Source: Devosia sp. 66-22 (GTDB taxonomy: Bacteria > Pseudomonadota > Alphaproteobacteria > Rhizobiales > Devosiaceae). From it: DNA of 64,000 nucleotides. The stretch lies in assembly GCA_001899065.1 (NCBI GenBank), contig MKUZ01000014.1, positions 55,021-119,020 of the forward strand. The letters run 5' to 3'. The position numbers and the translations under genes were made by a program. The notes under the pieces are model-generated. The model saw only the letters and a program-made list of their open reading frames with translations. It did no database searches and was not told where the DNA came from. Shown here piece after piece: positions 1 through 7,039 of the stretch (position 1 is its first letter; the number at the start of each line of letters is the position of its first letter).

Positions 1-1
1 A

Positions 2-217
2 ATGTGGCTGGGCAGCCTGTCCTACGGACCGCAATGGTCGGCGCTGGCGCTGGGCATCGGTGCAGGTGCCATCGCGCAGGTGATCGTCGAGGTGACGGCC
101 TATTTGCTGCGCCAGCACCGCGGTACCGGCAAGGCCTGGCTCTCGCCCCCGATCGTCACGGGCTTTCTCGCCGGAGTCGCCTTCATGTATGTGACGGCTG
201 CCGTCGTGAAGATCTAG
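2..217 (+). CDS. C-terminal end of a membrane transporter, possibly ZIP family (partial)
   Basis: The 5' part lies outside the window; 71 codons remain and end at a TAG stop. The fragment has two hydrophobic stretches, one glycine/alanine rich (GIGAGAIAQVIVEV) and one at the very C-terminus (GFLAGVAFMYVTAAVVKI), separated by a basic loop with LLRQHRG. The small-residue helix ending in a Q-V-x-V-E pattern is reminiscent of the last helices of ZIP-type metal permeases. That assignment is a family impression from a short piece, so the safe call is the end of a polytopic inner-membrane protein. The ATG at the window edge is probably an internal methionine. Confidence 0.5.
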   Translation: MWLGSLSYGPQWSALALGIGAGAIAQVIVEVTAYLLRQHRGTGKAWLSPPIVTGFLAGVAFMYVTAAVVKI

Positions 218-229
218 CGGGAAAGCAAA

Positions 230-257
230 GAGGCGCGGAGCCTGCGCTCCACGCCTC
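230..257 (+). terminator. Hairpin downstream of the truncated membrane protein gene
   Basis: GAGGCG-C-GGAGC and GCTCC-A-CGCCTC form an 11 bp stem with one mismatch and a CTGC loop, 13 bases after the stop codon. No good T-tract follows, so it may be a 3'-end stabilising hairpin rather than a full intrinsic terminator. Confidence 0.5.
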
Positions 258-378
258 GCAATTCCGTTCGCCTGTTCCGGTCAGGAGGGAGGGCCTGGCT
301 GTTGCGCCTGCCCCATCGGTCCGCAACTGGACCGTCGGACAGACGCTGTTCGCGTGAACAGGCCGTTCGTGACCGGAA

Positions 379-834
379 TTAGTTGACGGCGGTTTCGATC
401 GCCTTAGGCGCGGTGCCGTTAATGGCAATGGTCCGGGCCTTCTTGGACTCGGGCAGCTCGCGCTTCAGCTCGATGTGAAGCAGGCCGTTCTCGAGGCTGG
501 CGCCGCTCACTTCCACATATTCGGCGAGCTGGAAGCGCAGCTCGAAGGCGCGCTCGGCAATGCCGCGGTGGAGGAATTCGCGGTTCTTCTCCTCGGAGGC
601 GGGAGCTTTGGCACCCTTGATGGTGAGGCCGTTTTCCTTGGACTCGATCACGAGATCGCTCTCGGCGAAGCCGGCGACGGCGATCGACACGCGGTAGGCG
701 TTATCGCCGACCTTCTCGATATTGTAGGGCGGGTAGGTCTTGGCCTCCTGGCCGACAAGGCCATCGAGGCGGTTGAACAGCCGGTCGAAGCCGACGGTCG
801 AGCGATAGAAGGGAGTGAAATCGTAAGTCTGCAT
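379..834 (-). CDS. Small heat-shock protein, Hsp20/IbpA family
   Basis: An ATP-independent holdase chaperone that binds unfolding cytoplasmic proteins during heat stress. The 151-residue protein starts with MQTYDFTPFYRS, has the class-A N-terminal FDRLF segment, then YPPYNI opening an alpha-crystallin domain at about residues 37-130. That domain ends in the conserved A-x-x-x-N-G-L-L pattern (ASLENGLLHIEL). The ATG at 834 was chosen over an in-frame upstream start because a GGAG lies 8 bases before it and homologues begin here. The upstream region holds a matching RpoH promoter and a ROSE-type leader, so both transcription and translation look heat-controlled. It is monocistronic. Confidence 0.92.
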   Translation of the reverse strand: MQTYDFTPFYRSTVGFDRLFNRLDGLVGQEAKTYPPYNIEKVGDNAYRVSIAVAGFAESDLVIESKENGLTIKGAKAPASEEKNREFLHRGIAERAFELRFQLAEYVEVSGASLENGLLHIELKRELPESKKARTIAINGTAPKAIETAVN

Positions 835-945
835 GGCACATTCTCCAAGTGAGCAACGTGATTTTGGGCGGGTGTCCCATGAGCTCCCCTCAAGCGGCGA
901 AGTCTCATTCCCGGGTGTCCCGGTTCCCGGCATTTACCGGCGAAC
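835..945 (-). promoter_or_regulatory. ROSE-type RNA thermometer in the hsp20 leader
   Basis: Read on the minus strand, the 3' end of the leader is GTTGCTCACTTGGAGAATG (841-857 and onward). TTGCTC pairs with the Shine-Dalgarno segment GGAGAA as U-A, U-A, bulged G, C-G, U-A, C-G. This is the arrangement known for the terminal hairpin of ROSE elements, where the UYGCU strand masks the ribosome site until heat melts it. The leader length of about 110 nt from the predicted start also fits. Upstream G/C-rich inverted segments could form the supporting hairpins. Confidence 0.78.
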
Positions 946-952
946 AGCCTTG

Positions 953-980
953 AGATAGGTGGGGTTCGGAGCGGTTCAAG
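953..980 (-). promoter_or_regulatory. RpoH (sigma-32) promoter of hsp20
   Basis: On the minus strand CTTG (977-980) is followed after exactly 17 bases by CCTATCT (953-959). This matches the alphaproteobacterial heat-shock promoter pattern CTTG-N16/17-CYTATYT. Transcription would start near 945 and give a leader of about 110 nt. Confidence 0.75.
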
Positions 981-1096
981 AGGCCGAAATCCGCACATGA
1001 ACCGAATCTGAACATGGGTGTCACGACACCTTCAGAGAGCCCCCTCTAAAACCAGCACTGTGCTCGCTGTCTGCTGCAACGGCACACCCCGAATGC

Positions 1097-1169
1097 GTCG
1101 CCGTCACCCGCCCCCCGCACGGCGACAATTCAGAGGAAAGCCAGTGTCTCACCCGAGGCGCTGGCTTTT
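1097..1169 (+). terminator. Two hairpins ending in a T-tract; possible small-RNA 3' end
   Basis: GTCGCCG (1097-1103) can pair with CGGCGAC (1119-1125). Then AAGCCAGTG (1138-1146) pairs with CGCTGGCTT (1159-1167), followed by TT, which gives a 9 bp intrinsic terminator on the plus strand. No plus-strand gene lies between 217 and this point, so either a short unannotated transcript ends here or the element insulates the hydrolase gene at 1201. A 32-codon basic reading frame starting at the ATG near 1093 runs through the hairpins and is probably not coding. Confidence 0.4.
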
Positions 1170-1200
1170 CCGCTTCATGGGCTTACGCTAGGCCAGTGAC

Positions 1201-2175
1201 ATGAACGCAATCGTCGATCCCGAAGGCCCCAAGCTCGCCGTGCTGCCGTCCAATCCCGCGCCGGAGGGGATGCGGGCGGGCTACTTCACCACGCCCGACA
1301 AGGTGCGGCTGCGCTACGCGACGTTCCCCAAGACCGCCGGCGCCGCCAAGGGCACGGTCTGCCTCGTCCAGGGGCGCACCGAGTATATCGAGAAGTACTT
1401 CGAGACGATCGGCGACTTCCAGAAGCGCGGCTTTGCCGTGGCCACGCTCGACTGGCGCGGGCAGGGCGGGTCGGACCGGCTGATCGGCAACCGCCGGCTG
1501 GGCTATGTGCGCGACTTCAACGATTACTGGGTGGATCTGCAGGCCTTCCACGCCAACATCCTGCTGCCCGATTGCCCGGCGCCGTATTACCTCGTCGGTC
1601 ACTCGATGGGTGGGCTGGTGTCGCTGATTGCGGCGACGCGCGACCGCATGATGTTCGACCGCGTGTTCCTGTCGGCGCCGATGGTGGGGCTGGGCAGCCA
1701 GCCGCTGAGCTTCGGCGGCATGGCGGCGGTGGCCGATGTCGTGTCGTTTCTCGGGCTTGGGCGCATGCCGGTGGGCCGCGCGGCGGACGAGGTGCCCAGC
1801 GAGAAGGGTTTTCCGGGTAACCCGCTGACCTCGGATCTGCGCCGCTACATGATCACCGTCGACACCTGGCGCGAACGGCCGGATCTGGTCATCGGCAAGC
1901 CGACATTCCGGTGGGCTGCCGCTGCGATGCATGCCATGGCAGATGCGGCGCGCGATGCGTTTCCAGCCGCGATCAGGGTGCCGGTGCTGATGCTCGCCGC
2001 CGCGCGCGACGAAGTGGTCTCGACGAACTGGACCGAGCAGCTCGGCCTCAGGATGCGGACCGGGCGGCACATGGTGATCCCCGCCGCGCGGCACGAACTG
2101 TTCATGGAGACCGATGCGATCCGCGCGCAGGTGCTCGCGGCGTTCGACGCGTTCATCACCGAACAGAGCAGCTAG
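1201..2175 (+). CDS. Alpha/beta hydrolase, lysophospholipase-like
   Basis: A 324-residue serine hydrolase of the lysophospholipase/monoacylglycerol lipase group (PldB-like, Hydrolase_4). The nucleophile elbow is GHSMGG with Ser135; likely partners are Asp270 in AARDEVV and His298 in ARHELFME, in the right order and spacing for a catalytic triad. An early DWRGQGGSDR segment is also typical of this group. No signal peptide is visible, so action at the inner face of the membrane or in the cytoplasm is likely. It is a single gene with a hairpin terminator just upstream and hisN convergent downstream. The substrate cannot be read from the sequence. Confidence 0.85.
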   Translation: MNAIVDPEGPKLAVLPSNPAPEGMRAGYFTTPDKVRLRYATFPKTAGAAKGTVCLVQGRTEYIEKYFETIGDFQKRGFAVATLDWRGQGGSDRLIGNRRLGYVRDFNDYWVDLQAFHANILLPDCPAPYYLVGHSMGGLVSLIAATRDRMMFDRVFLSAPMVGLGSQPLSFGGMAAVADVVSFLGLGRMPVGRAADEVPSEKGFPGNPLTSDLRRYMITVDTWRERPDLVIGKPTFRWAAAAMHAMADAARDAFPAAIRVPVLMLAAARDEVVSTNWTEQLGLRMRTGRHMVIPAARHELFMETDAIRAQVLAAFDAFITEQSS

Positions 2176-2196
2176 CGGTCCGGCAGGAACGCCGCT

Positions 2197-3000
2197 CTAG
2201 CCGTTGAGCGCGCGCAGCGCTGCGGCGTGCAGCTCGGGCGTGGCGGCGGCGATGCAATTGCCGCCGGACTCGGCGCGCTCGCCATCCCAGGTGGTCACAA
2301 CGCCGCCGGCATTTTCGATGATGGGGATCAGGGGCGAGATGTCGACGTTCTTGAGCGCCGCCTCGGCGACGATGTCGATGTGGCCCGCGGCGAGAAGGCT
2401 GTAGGCGTAGCAGTCGAGGCCCCAGCGGCACTGCAGCGTTGCGCGGCGCAGGCGGCCGATGTTGTCGACCGTTCCGGTCATCTCGAAGATGTCGGGCGAA
2501 GTGGCGCTGATCTTGGCGCGGCCGAGCTCGGTCACGCCGGAGGTGCGGATGGGCGCGGCGCTGCCGTTGCGGCTGTAGGTCGAACCGCCGGGGAGGCCCA
2601 TCCAGGTCTCGCCGGTGAAGGGCTGGGCCATGAGGCCGGCCACGGCGCGGCCCCTGTGCATGAGGCCGATCAGCGTCCCCCAGACGGGAACGCCGGAGAT
2701 GAAGGCGCGGGTGCCGTCGATGGGGTCGACGATCCAGTCGAAATCGCCCAGGGAGGCCTTGGGGTCCCATTCCTCGCCGATGATGCCGTGGTCGGGGAAG
2801 CGGTCGCCGATCACGGCGCGTACGGCGATCTCGGCGTCCTTGTCGGCCGCGGTGACGGGATCGAAGCCGGTTTCCCATTTGTTTTCCACCGCGAGCGGGG
2901 TGCGGAAGCCTGCGAGGGTGCGTTCGGCAGCCGCTTCGGCGGCGGCAAGCAGCGTGGCGCGCACGGCGGCGGCGTCGAGGCCGGCAAGGGCGTCAGTCAT
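2197..3000 (-). CDS. hisN: Inositol-monophosphatase-fold phosphatase, probable histidinol-phosphatase
   Basis: A metal-dependent phosphomonoesterase. In its HisN form it removes phosphate from L-histidinol phosphate, the penultimate step of histidine synthesis. The 267-residue protein shows GEE (Glu76-Glu77), the DPIDGT metal-binding motif (Asp92, Asp95) continuing as RAFISGVPVWGTLI, and a C-terminal WDGERAES segment. The residues after DPIDGT fit the histidinol-phosphatase branch better than SuhB. I start at the ATG at 3000, where the helical N-terminus of the fold begins; an upstream in-frame ATG at 3075 would add a tail unlike the family. Inositol monophosphatase remains an alternative. 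Confidence 0.82.
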   Translation of the reverse strand: MTDALAGLDAAAVRATLLAAAEAAAERTLAGFRTPLAVENKWETGFDPVTAADKDAEIAVRAVIGDRFPDHGIIGEEWDPKASLGDFDWIVDPIDGTRAFISGVPVWGTLIGLMHRGRAVAGLMAQPFTGETWMGLPGGSTYSRNGSAAPIRTSGVTELGRAKISATSPDIFEMTGTVDNIGRLRRATLQCRWGLDCYAYSLLAAGHIDIVAEAALKNVDISPLIPIIENAGGVVTTWDGERAESGGNCIAAATPELHAAALRALNG

Positions 3001-3188
3001 TGGACGGGTCCCGGAAAGAAGATTGTCGTTCCAACGCAATGCCATAGCAATTCGGCACGGACAAAGCGCGGACAATCGCCGTCACGGAAGTGATTCATTT
3101 CTGCAACATTTGCTCACGGCCTGATGTGAACGTTCATCCGCGTGCTTGTCTGGGAGGGCAAATCGGTTCACGCCGAGAGTGCATGATG

Positions 3189-3288
3189 GATGGGCGGTTC
3201 GGGGTTTCCGCCTCTGACTTAGGCAGAGTGAACCGCCATCGTTTCCTCCCTTGACTGGGGCCGCTTCTTCAGCGGCCCCTTCTGTTTT
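3189..3288 (+). ncRNA. Candidate trans-acting small RNA with an anti-Shine-Dalgarno linker
   Basis: This sits on the plus strand between two minus-strand genes. GATGGGCGGTTC (3189-3200) pairs with GAACCGCCATC (3230-3240) in an 11 bp stem with one bulge, enclosing a smaller CTCTG/CAGAG hairpin. A linker follows, GTTTCCTCCCTTGACT (3241-3256), then the terminator GGGGCCGC-loop-GCGGCCCC and TTCTGTTTT. A hairpin, an exposed CCTCCC stretch and an intrinsic terminator is the layout of alphaproteobacterial sRNAs such as AbcR (alpha-r15), alpha-r14/suhB and the CcsR RNAs. The 5' end is uncertain and no convincing promoter was found. TCGTTTCCTCC (3239-3249) is the perfect complement of GGAGGAAACGA at 15165-15175. 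A 23-codon frame at 3183 is probably incidental. Confidence 0.6.
3257..3288 (+). terminator. Intrinsic terminator of the candidate small RNA
   Basis: GGGGCCGC (3257-3264) and GCGGCCCC (3272-3279) form a perfect 8 bp stem around TTCTTCA, followed by TTCTGTTTT. The T-tract exists only in the plus-strand direction, so the element ends a plus-strand transcript although both flanking genes are on the minus strand. Confidence 0.8.
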
Positions 3289-3294
3289 GGAGGA

Positions 3295-4188
3295 CTATTC
3301 GGCGGCCTTGGCCGGCAGGTGCTGCGGGCCGTTGAGGAGCGCCAGATCGTAGCCGATCAGCGTCAGGGTCAGGCGCTCGAGCAACTGGCGGATGGCGTTG
3401 AAGCCGTCGTTCTTTTCGAGCGTGACCTCGTTCATGTAGAGGTGGCGCGAAATTTCGACCTGCAGGGCATGGATGCCGTGCTGGGGCCGGCCATAGGTGC
3501 GGGCGATGAAGCCGCCGGCATAGGGGCGATTGCGGGCGACGCGCAGTCCGGCGCCGGCGAAGACCATCTCGGCGAGATCGATCAGTCCGGTGCCGCAGGT
3601 CGTGCCGTAGCGGTCGCCCAGCACAACGTCGGGCGCGAGGCGGTCACCGCTGCGCGAGATGCGCGGCATGGAGTGGCAGTCGATCAGCACGGCGACGCCG
3701 AACGTCTGCGCCGCGTCGGTGAGCAGGCGCTGCAGCGTGGCGTGGTAGGGAATGTAGATGCCCTCGATGCGCATGCGGGCATCTTCGAGCGTCAGCCGTT
3801 CGCGGTAGATCGGCTTGTTCTCGGCGACGACACGAGCGATCGTACCGAGGCCTGCTGCAACGCGCGGGCTGGTAGTATTGAAGCGGTCCGACAACGGCTC
3901 GGTGAACATCTGGGGGTCGAGTTCCCAGGGCTCGCGGTTCACGTCGAGATAGGCACGCGGGAAATGGGCGCGGAGCAGCGGCGTGCCGAGGTGCGGCGCC
4001 CGACCGAACAGCTCGTCGACAAAGGCATCCTCGGACTGGCGGATCGAGAGCTCATCGAGCCGGGTCATTTTGAGGAAACGTTCGGGATAGTTTCGTCCCG
4101 AATGGGCGGAGTTGAAGACGATCGGCGCAGTCATCCGGCGAGGCCTGACGGTCTCGAAAGCCGGCTTGTCCCAGTAGTCCGATCGCAA
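3295..4188 (-). CDS. N-formylglutamate amidohydrolase family protein
   Basis: A 297-residue member of the FGase family (PF05013), zinc-dependent hydrolases that release formate from N-formyl-glutamate or related N-formyl compounds. Family features are FNSAHSGRNYP near the N-terminus, the AYLDVNREPWELDP region, and LIDCHSMPR followed by DVVLGDRYG. A TTG start at 4188 is used: GGGGA lies about 8 bases upstream, and the YWDKPAFETVRP segment it adds resembles the usual N-terminus; an ATG at 4134 is the alternative. No histidine-catabolism genes are nearby, so a role in the HutG pathway is not supported by context. It is divergent from cpdR, a pairing common in Hyphomicrobiales. Confidence 0.85.
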   Translation of the reverse strand: MRSDYWDKPAFETVRPRRMTAPIVFNSAHSGRNYPERFLKMTRLDELSIRQSEDAFVDELFGRAPHLGTPLLRAHFPRAYLDVNREPWELDPQMFTEPLSDRFNTTSPRVAAGLGTIARVVAENKPIYRERLTLEDARMRIEGIYIPYHATLQRLLTDAAQTFGVAVLIDCHSMPRISRSGDRLAPDVVLGDRYGTTCGTGLIDLAEMVFAGAGLRVARNRPYAGGFIARTYGRPQHGIHALQVEISRHLYMNEVTLEKNDGFNAIRQLLERLTLTLIGYDLALLNGPQHLPAKAAE

Positions 4189-4330
4189 ATCAGATCCCCA
4201 AACGCCAGATGTTGCGGGTATCCTGCATCCCGCTCCCGGCTTTGTCCAGAAGCGCGCAATTCACGATAGCGGGCGTTGCCAATCGGCAAAACTCGACTAA
4301 AGATTGCCCGGCCCAGAACAGGCGGGGACA

Positions 4331-4699
4331 ATGGCGGGAACCAAGCGGATTCTTCTGGCTGAAGACGACAACGACATGCGTCAGTTCCTGACGCGGGCGC
4401 TCAAGAACGCCGGCTACGAGGTCGTCTCGTTCGACAACGGCAAGTCGGCCTATGACCGGCTGCGCGAGGAACCGTTCTCGCTGCTGCTGAGCGATATCGT
4501 GATGCCGGAAATGGACGGAATCGAGCTGGCGCGGCGCGCCACCGAGCTCGACCCCGACCTCAAGGTGATGTTCATCACCGGCTTTGCCGCGGTGGCACTC
4601 AACCCCGACAGCGAGGCGCCCAAGGACGCCTCGGTGCTGAGCAAGCCGTTCCACCTGCGCGACCTCGTGAACGAGGTCGAGCGGCTGCTGGCCGCCTGA
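4331..4699 (+). CDS. cpdR: Single-domain response regulator CpdR
   Basis: A 122-residue stand-alone receiver domain. In Caulobacter and rhizobia unphosphorylated CpdR primes ClpXP for degradation of cell-cycle regulators and is phosphorylated through the CckA-ChpT relay. The acidic pocket EDDND, phosphoacceptor Asp55 (LLLSDIVMPEMDG) and the KPFHLRDLVNEV end with its conserved lysine are all present. VMFITGFAAVALNPDS is characteristic of CpdR rather than of a generic receiver. There is no output domain. The ATG at 4331 follows GGGGA; a longer start at 4304 would add a tail absent from the family. msrA is convergent, three bases beyond the stop. Confidence 0.93.
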   Translation: MAGTKRILLAEDDNDMRQFLTRALKNAGYEVVSFDNGKSAYDRLREEPFSLLLSDIVMPEMDGIELARRATELDPDLKVMFITGFAAVALNPDSEAPKDASVLSKPFHLRDLVNEVERLLAA

Positions 4700-4702
4700 G
4701 TC

Positions 4703-5221
4703 TTACTCAGCGGCCACGCTCGAGCGCCTGGGCAGGACCCAGTCGGGGCGCACCCAGTGGCAGGTGTAGCCGCCCGGATGCTTGATCAGATAGTCCTGAT
4801 GCTCGCGCTCGGCCTCCCAGAACGGGCCGGCGGGAGTGACGGTCGTGGTCGCCTTGCCCGGCCAGATGCCCGAAGCATTGACGTCCGCGATGGTGTCCTC
4901 GGCGACCTGCTTCTGCTCGTCGGTGGTGTAGAAGACGGCCGAGCGATAGGACGTCCCCACATCATTGCCCTGCCGGTTGAGGGTCGAGGGGTCGTGGATC
5001 TGGAAGAAGAACTCCAGCAGCTTGCGGTAGCTGATCCGGTCGGGATCGAAGACGATCTCGACGGCTTCGGCATGGGTGCCGTGATTGCGGTAGGTGGCGT
5101 TGGGGACGTCGCCGCCGGAATAGCCGACCCGGCTCGAGATGACGCCGGGCTGCTTGCGCAGCAGGTCCTGGGCGCCCCAGAAGCACCCGCCGGCCAGGAT
5201 TGCGCGCTCGGTTCTCGCCAT
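4703..5221 (-). CDS. msrA: Peptide methionine sulfoxide reductase MsrA
   Basis: Reduces the S-epimer of methionine sulfoxide in proteins and free methionine, a repair step after oxidative damage. The 172-residue protein begins [15 protein letters not shown], with catalytic Cys13 in the GGCFWG motif, followed by GYSGG, the H-A-E-A-V-E segment and [18 protein letters not shown], all hallmarks of MsrA. The C-terminal part keeps EREHQDYL. No signal peptide, so cytoplasmic. GGAGGG precedes the ATG at 5221. It stands alone between cpdR and the tRNA pair, with no msrB nearby. Confidence 0.95.
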   Translation of the reverse strand: MARTERAILAGGCFWGAQDLLRKQPGVISSRVGYSGGDVPNATYRNHGTHAEAVEIVFDPDRISYRKLLEFFFQIHDPSTLNRQGNDVGTSYRSAVFYTTDEQKQVAEDTIADVNASGIWPGKATTTVTPAGPFWEAEREHQDYLIKHPGGYTCHWVRPDWVLPRRSSVAAE

Positions 5222-5399
5222 GGAAACCCTCCAATGTTCGGTGATGCCGCTTAGATCGGTATCGCGCCGTTCAACTGCAACCTACGAAAGCGCGAGGCGG
5301 GCCGGAAGAGGCGGCCCGAAGGCGCTTGATTGACGCTTGACCCTTGGGCGGCTTTTATGGTCTATCCGCCGCGTCGCTTCGGCGGCACCTCAAGGCGAT

Positions 5400-5474
5400 G
5401 GGTGTATAGCTCAGCGGGAGAGCACTACCTTGACATGGTAGGGGTCACAGGTTCAATCCCTGTTACACCCACCA
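5400..5474 (+). tRNA. tRNA-Val (anticodon GAC)
   Basis: A full cloverleaf reads by eye. Acceptor arms GGGTGTA and TACACCC are followed by a discriminator A and an encoded CCA. The anticodon stem is CTACC/GGTAG around loop TTGACAT, so the anticodon is GAC, reading GUC and GUU. The T-arm contains GGTTCAATCCC. Confidence 0.95.
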
Positions 5475-5515
5475 TCTCCTTGAAACAAAACGCCTTTCGG
5501 CGTCCCGTCCAGGAT

Positions 5516-5590
5516 GGGTGCGTAGCTCAGCGGGAGAGCATCGCCTTCACACGGCGGGGGTCACAGGTTCAATCCCTGTCGCACCCACCA
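5516..5590 (+). tRNA. tRNA-Val (anticodon CAC)
   Basis: Acceptor arms GGGTGCG and CGCACCC plus an encoded A-CCA. The anticodon stem is TCGCC/GGCGG with a T-G wobble around loop TTCACAC, so the anticodon is CAC, reading GUG. It lies 41 bases after the first tRNA-Val, with nearly identical D- and T-arms, and the two are probably co-transcribed. A small CGCC-TTT-GGCG hairpin lies between them. Confidence 0.95.
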
Positions 5591-5830
5591 TCCTTTCACC
5601 GTCGAGGAAGCTGTCCGCGAGCCGACCGCTCGCGCGGTCGTCATGTCGTGGGGCAACCCGGCGGCGACGGCGTGCCTCGCTGTGGGCGCGCGAGGCGTCG
5701 GTGTTCCTCTCTGGCCGCTGGTGTTCTGGCCATGAGGCCGGCGGGGGCGGAACTTGTCTAGGAAATGCGCCAGGGCGGGCCGGCCGGCCGATCTTTCATC
5801 GAAATTTCCAAGACATGTCAGTTGCTTAAG
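5591..5830. other. Non-coding interval between the tRNA pair and the pst promoter
   Basis: No supportable gene. Just after the tRNAs CGACCGC (5623-5629) and GCGGTCG (5634-5640) form a 7 bp hairpin that could mark the end of the tRNA transcript, although no T-tract follows. The rest shows no further structure that I can defend. Confidence 0.5.
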
Positions 5831-5848
5831 CTGTCACAATAGTGTCGG
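5831..5848 (+). promoter_or_regulatory. Pho box upstream of pstS
   Basis: CTGTCAC-AATA-GTGTCGG is a direct repeat of the PhoB half-site with 11 bp periodicity, matching the CTGTCAT-N4-CTGTCAT pattern with a weaker second half. It lies about 118 bases before the pstS start. An A/T-rich CATAAAA (5857-5863) just downstream could be the -10 region of a PhoB-activated promoter. The response regulator that would bind here is encoded at the end of the same operon. Confidence 0.68.
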
Positions 5849-5966
5849 CCAACTGACATAAAAGCATTGGGCAGGCCCAATAGGTTGCGCCTCGTTGAAC
5901 AGGCGCCGGGGCAAGAAACCGGTCCGCTGACCGGGCTTGTGCCCATCCGTCCGAAAGGAAAACCCA

Positions 5967-6977
5967 ATGAAAATCGCTCTCTACGCCAGCGTAGCTGCTC
6001 TCGCGCTCGCCGGCCTGTCGACCGCCGCGGTCGCCCAGTCCCGTGACACCATCCAGGTCGCCGGTTCGTCGACCGTGCTGCCCTTCGCGTCGATCGTCGC
6101 CGAGGAATTCGGCGCCGCTTTCCCCGAGTTCAAGACGCCTGTCGTCGGTTCGGGTGGCACGGGCGGTGGCCTCAAGTCGTTCTGCGAAGGCGTCGGCGAC
6201 AACACCATCGACATCGCCAATGCGTCGCGCAAGATCAAGGACAGCGAGCGCGAAGTCTGCACCAGCAATGGCGTGACCGACATCCGCGAAGTGCAGTTCG
6301 GCTATGACGGCATCGTGTTCGCCTCGGCGACCTCGGGTCCGGATTTCGCCCTGACGCCGCTGCAGGTCTACAAGGCCATCGCCGCCAACGTTTATGTCGA
6401 CGGCAACCTCGTGCCCAACCCCTACAAGAGCTGGAACGAAGTCGACGCGGCCCTCCCGGCCCAGCCGATCGCCCTCGCCGTGCCGGCGTCCAACCACGGC
6501 ACCCGCGAAGTGTTCCAGGAGCGCGTCGTGGCCGCCGGCTGCGAAGAAGCCGCGCTGCCCGAAGGCCACCCGGAAGACGCCTGCACCGCGTACCGTCAGG
6601 ATGTCGTGATCGAGATCTCGGGCGACTACACCGAGACCCTCGCCCGCCTGAAGTCCGACCCCAACACCGTGGGCGTCTTCGGCCTGTCGTTCTACGAGCA
6701 GAACACCGACACGCTGAAGGTGGCGACGGTCAACGGCGTCGTGCCGACCAAGGAGTCGGTGGCGGCGGGTGAGTATCCGGTGTCGCGTCCGCTGTACTTC
6801 TACGTGAAGGGCCAGCACATCGGTGTCGTCCCCGGCATCAACGAGTACGTGCAGTTCTTCCTCTCCGAGGCGATCTCGGGCGAGGGCGGCACGCTCGAAG
6901 CCGCGGGCCTGATCCCGCAGCCGGCCGACAAGAGCGCCGAGGTTCTCGCCGCCTACGAAGCCGGCCCGACCCAGTAA
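5967..6977 (+). CDS. pstS: Phosphate ABC transporter, periplasmic phosphate-binding protein PstS
   Basis: Captures inorganic phosphate in the periplasm and delivers it to PstCA. The 336-residue precursor has a Sec signal peptide (MKIALYASVAALALAGLSTAAVAQ) followed by the PstS opening IQVAGSSTVLPF and the phosphate-loop segment VGSGGTGGGLKSFC. The ATG at 5967 follows AAAGGA at the proper distance. It is the first gene of the pst-pho operon, under a predicted Pho box, and a hairpin after its stop would favour surplus binding protein over permease. It belongs to the longer PstS type that pairs with large PstC and PstA proteins, as seen here. Confidence 0.96.
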   Translation: MKIALYASVAALALAGLSTAAVAQSRDTIQVAGSSTVLPFASIVAEEFGAAFPEFKTPVVGSGGTGGGLKSFCEGVGDNTIDIANASRKIKDSEREVCTSNGVTDIREVQFGYDGIVFASATSGPDFALTPLQVYKAIAANVYVDGNLVPNPYKSWNEVDAALPAQPIALAVPASNHGTREVFQERVVAAGCEEAALPEGHPEDACTAYRQDVVIEISGDYTETLARLKSDPNTVGVFGLSFYEQNTDTLKVATVNGVVPTKESVAAGEYPVSRPLYFYVKGQHIGVVPGINEYVQFFLSEAISGEGGTLEAAGLIPQPADKSAEVLAAYEAGPTQ

Positions 6978-6986
6978 CAGTCAAGC

Positions 6987-7017
6987 GGGCCGCGCCTTCG
7001 GGTGCGGCCCTTACTTT
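6987..7017 (+). terminator. Hairpin between pstS and pstC
   Basis: GGGCCGCGCC and GGTGCGGCCC form a 10 bp stem with a TTCG loop, followed by TTACTTT. This is a partial terminator or mRNA-stabilising hairpin inside the operon. Confidence 0.6.
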
Positions 7018-7039
7018 CCCGCGGGGGCGCGTAGACGGA

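Noticed and set aside
317..334. CGGTCC-N6-GGACCG hairpin downstream of hsp20
   Set aside because: It could end the hsp20 transcript, but there is no T-tract on the minus strand and the stem is only 6 bp, so it is not listed as a terminator.
835..933. Upstream in-frame start of hsp20 at 933
   Set aside because: It would translate through the ROSE-type leader and add residues not seen in IbpA-type proteins; the ATG at 834 has a proper ribosome site.
3183..3254. A 23-codon reading frame inside the candidate small RNA
   Set aside because: No ribosome site precedes it, and the bases are explained by the hairpin and anti-SD linker. A dual-function RNA is possible but unsupported.
5400..5590. tRNA genes as an integration site for a genomic island
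   Set aside because: No integrase, direct repeat of a tRNA 3' end or atypical composition is seen beside them; the two similar T-arms are just tandem tRNA-Val genes.
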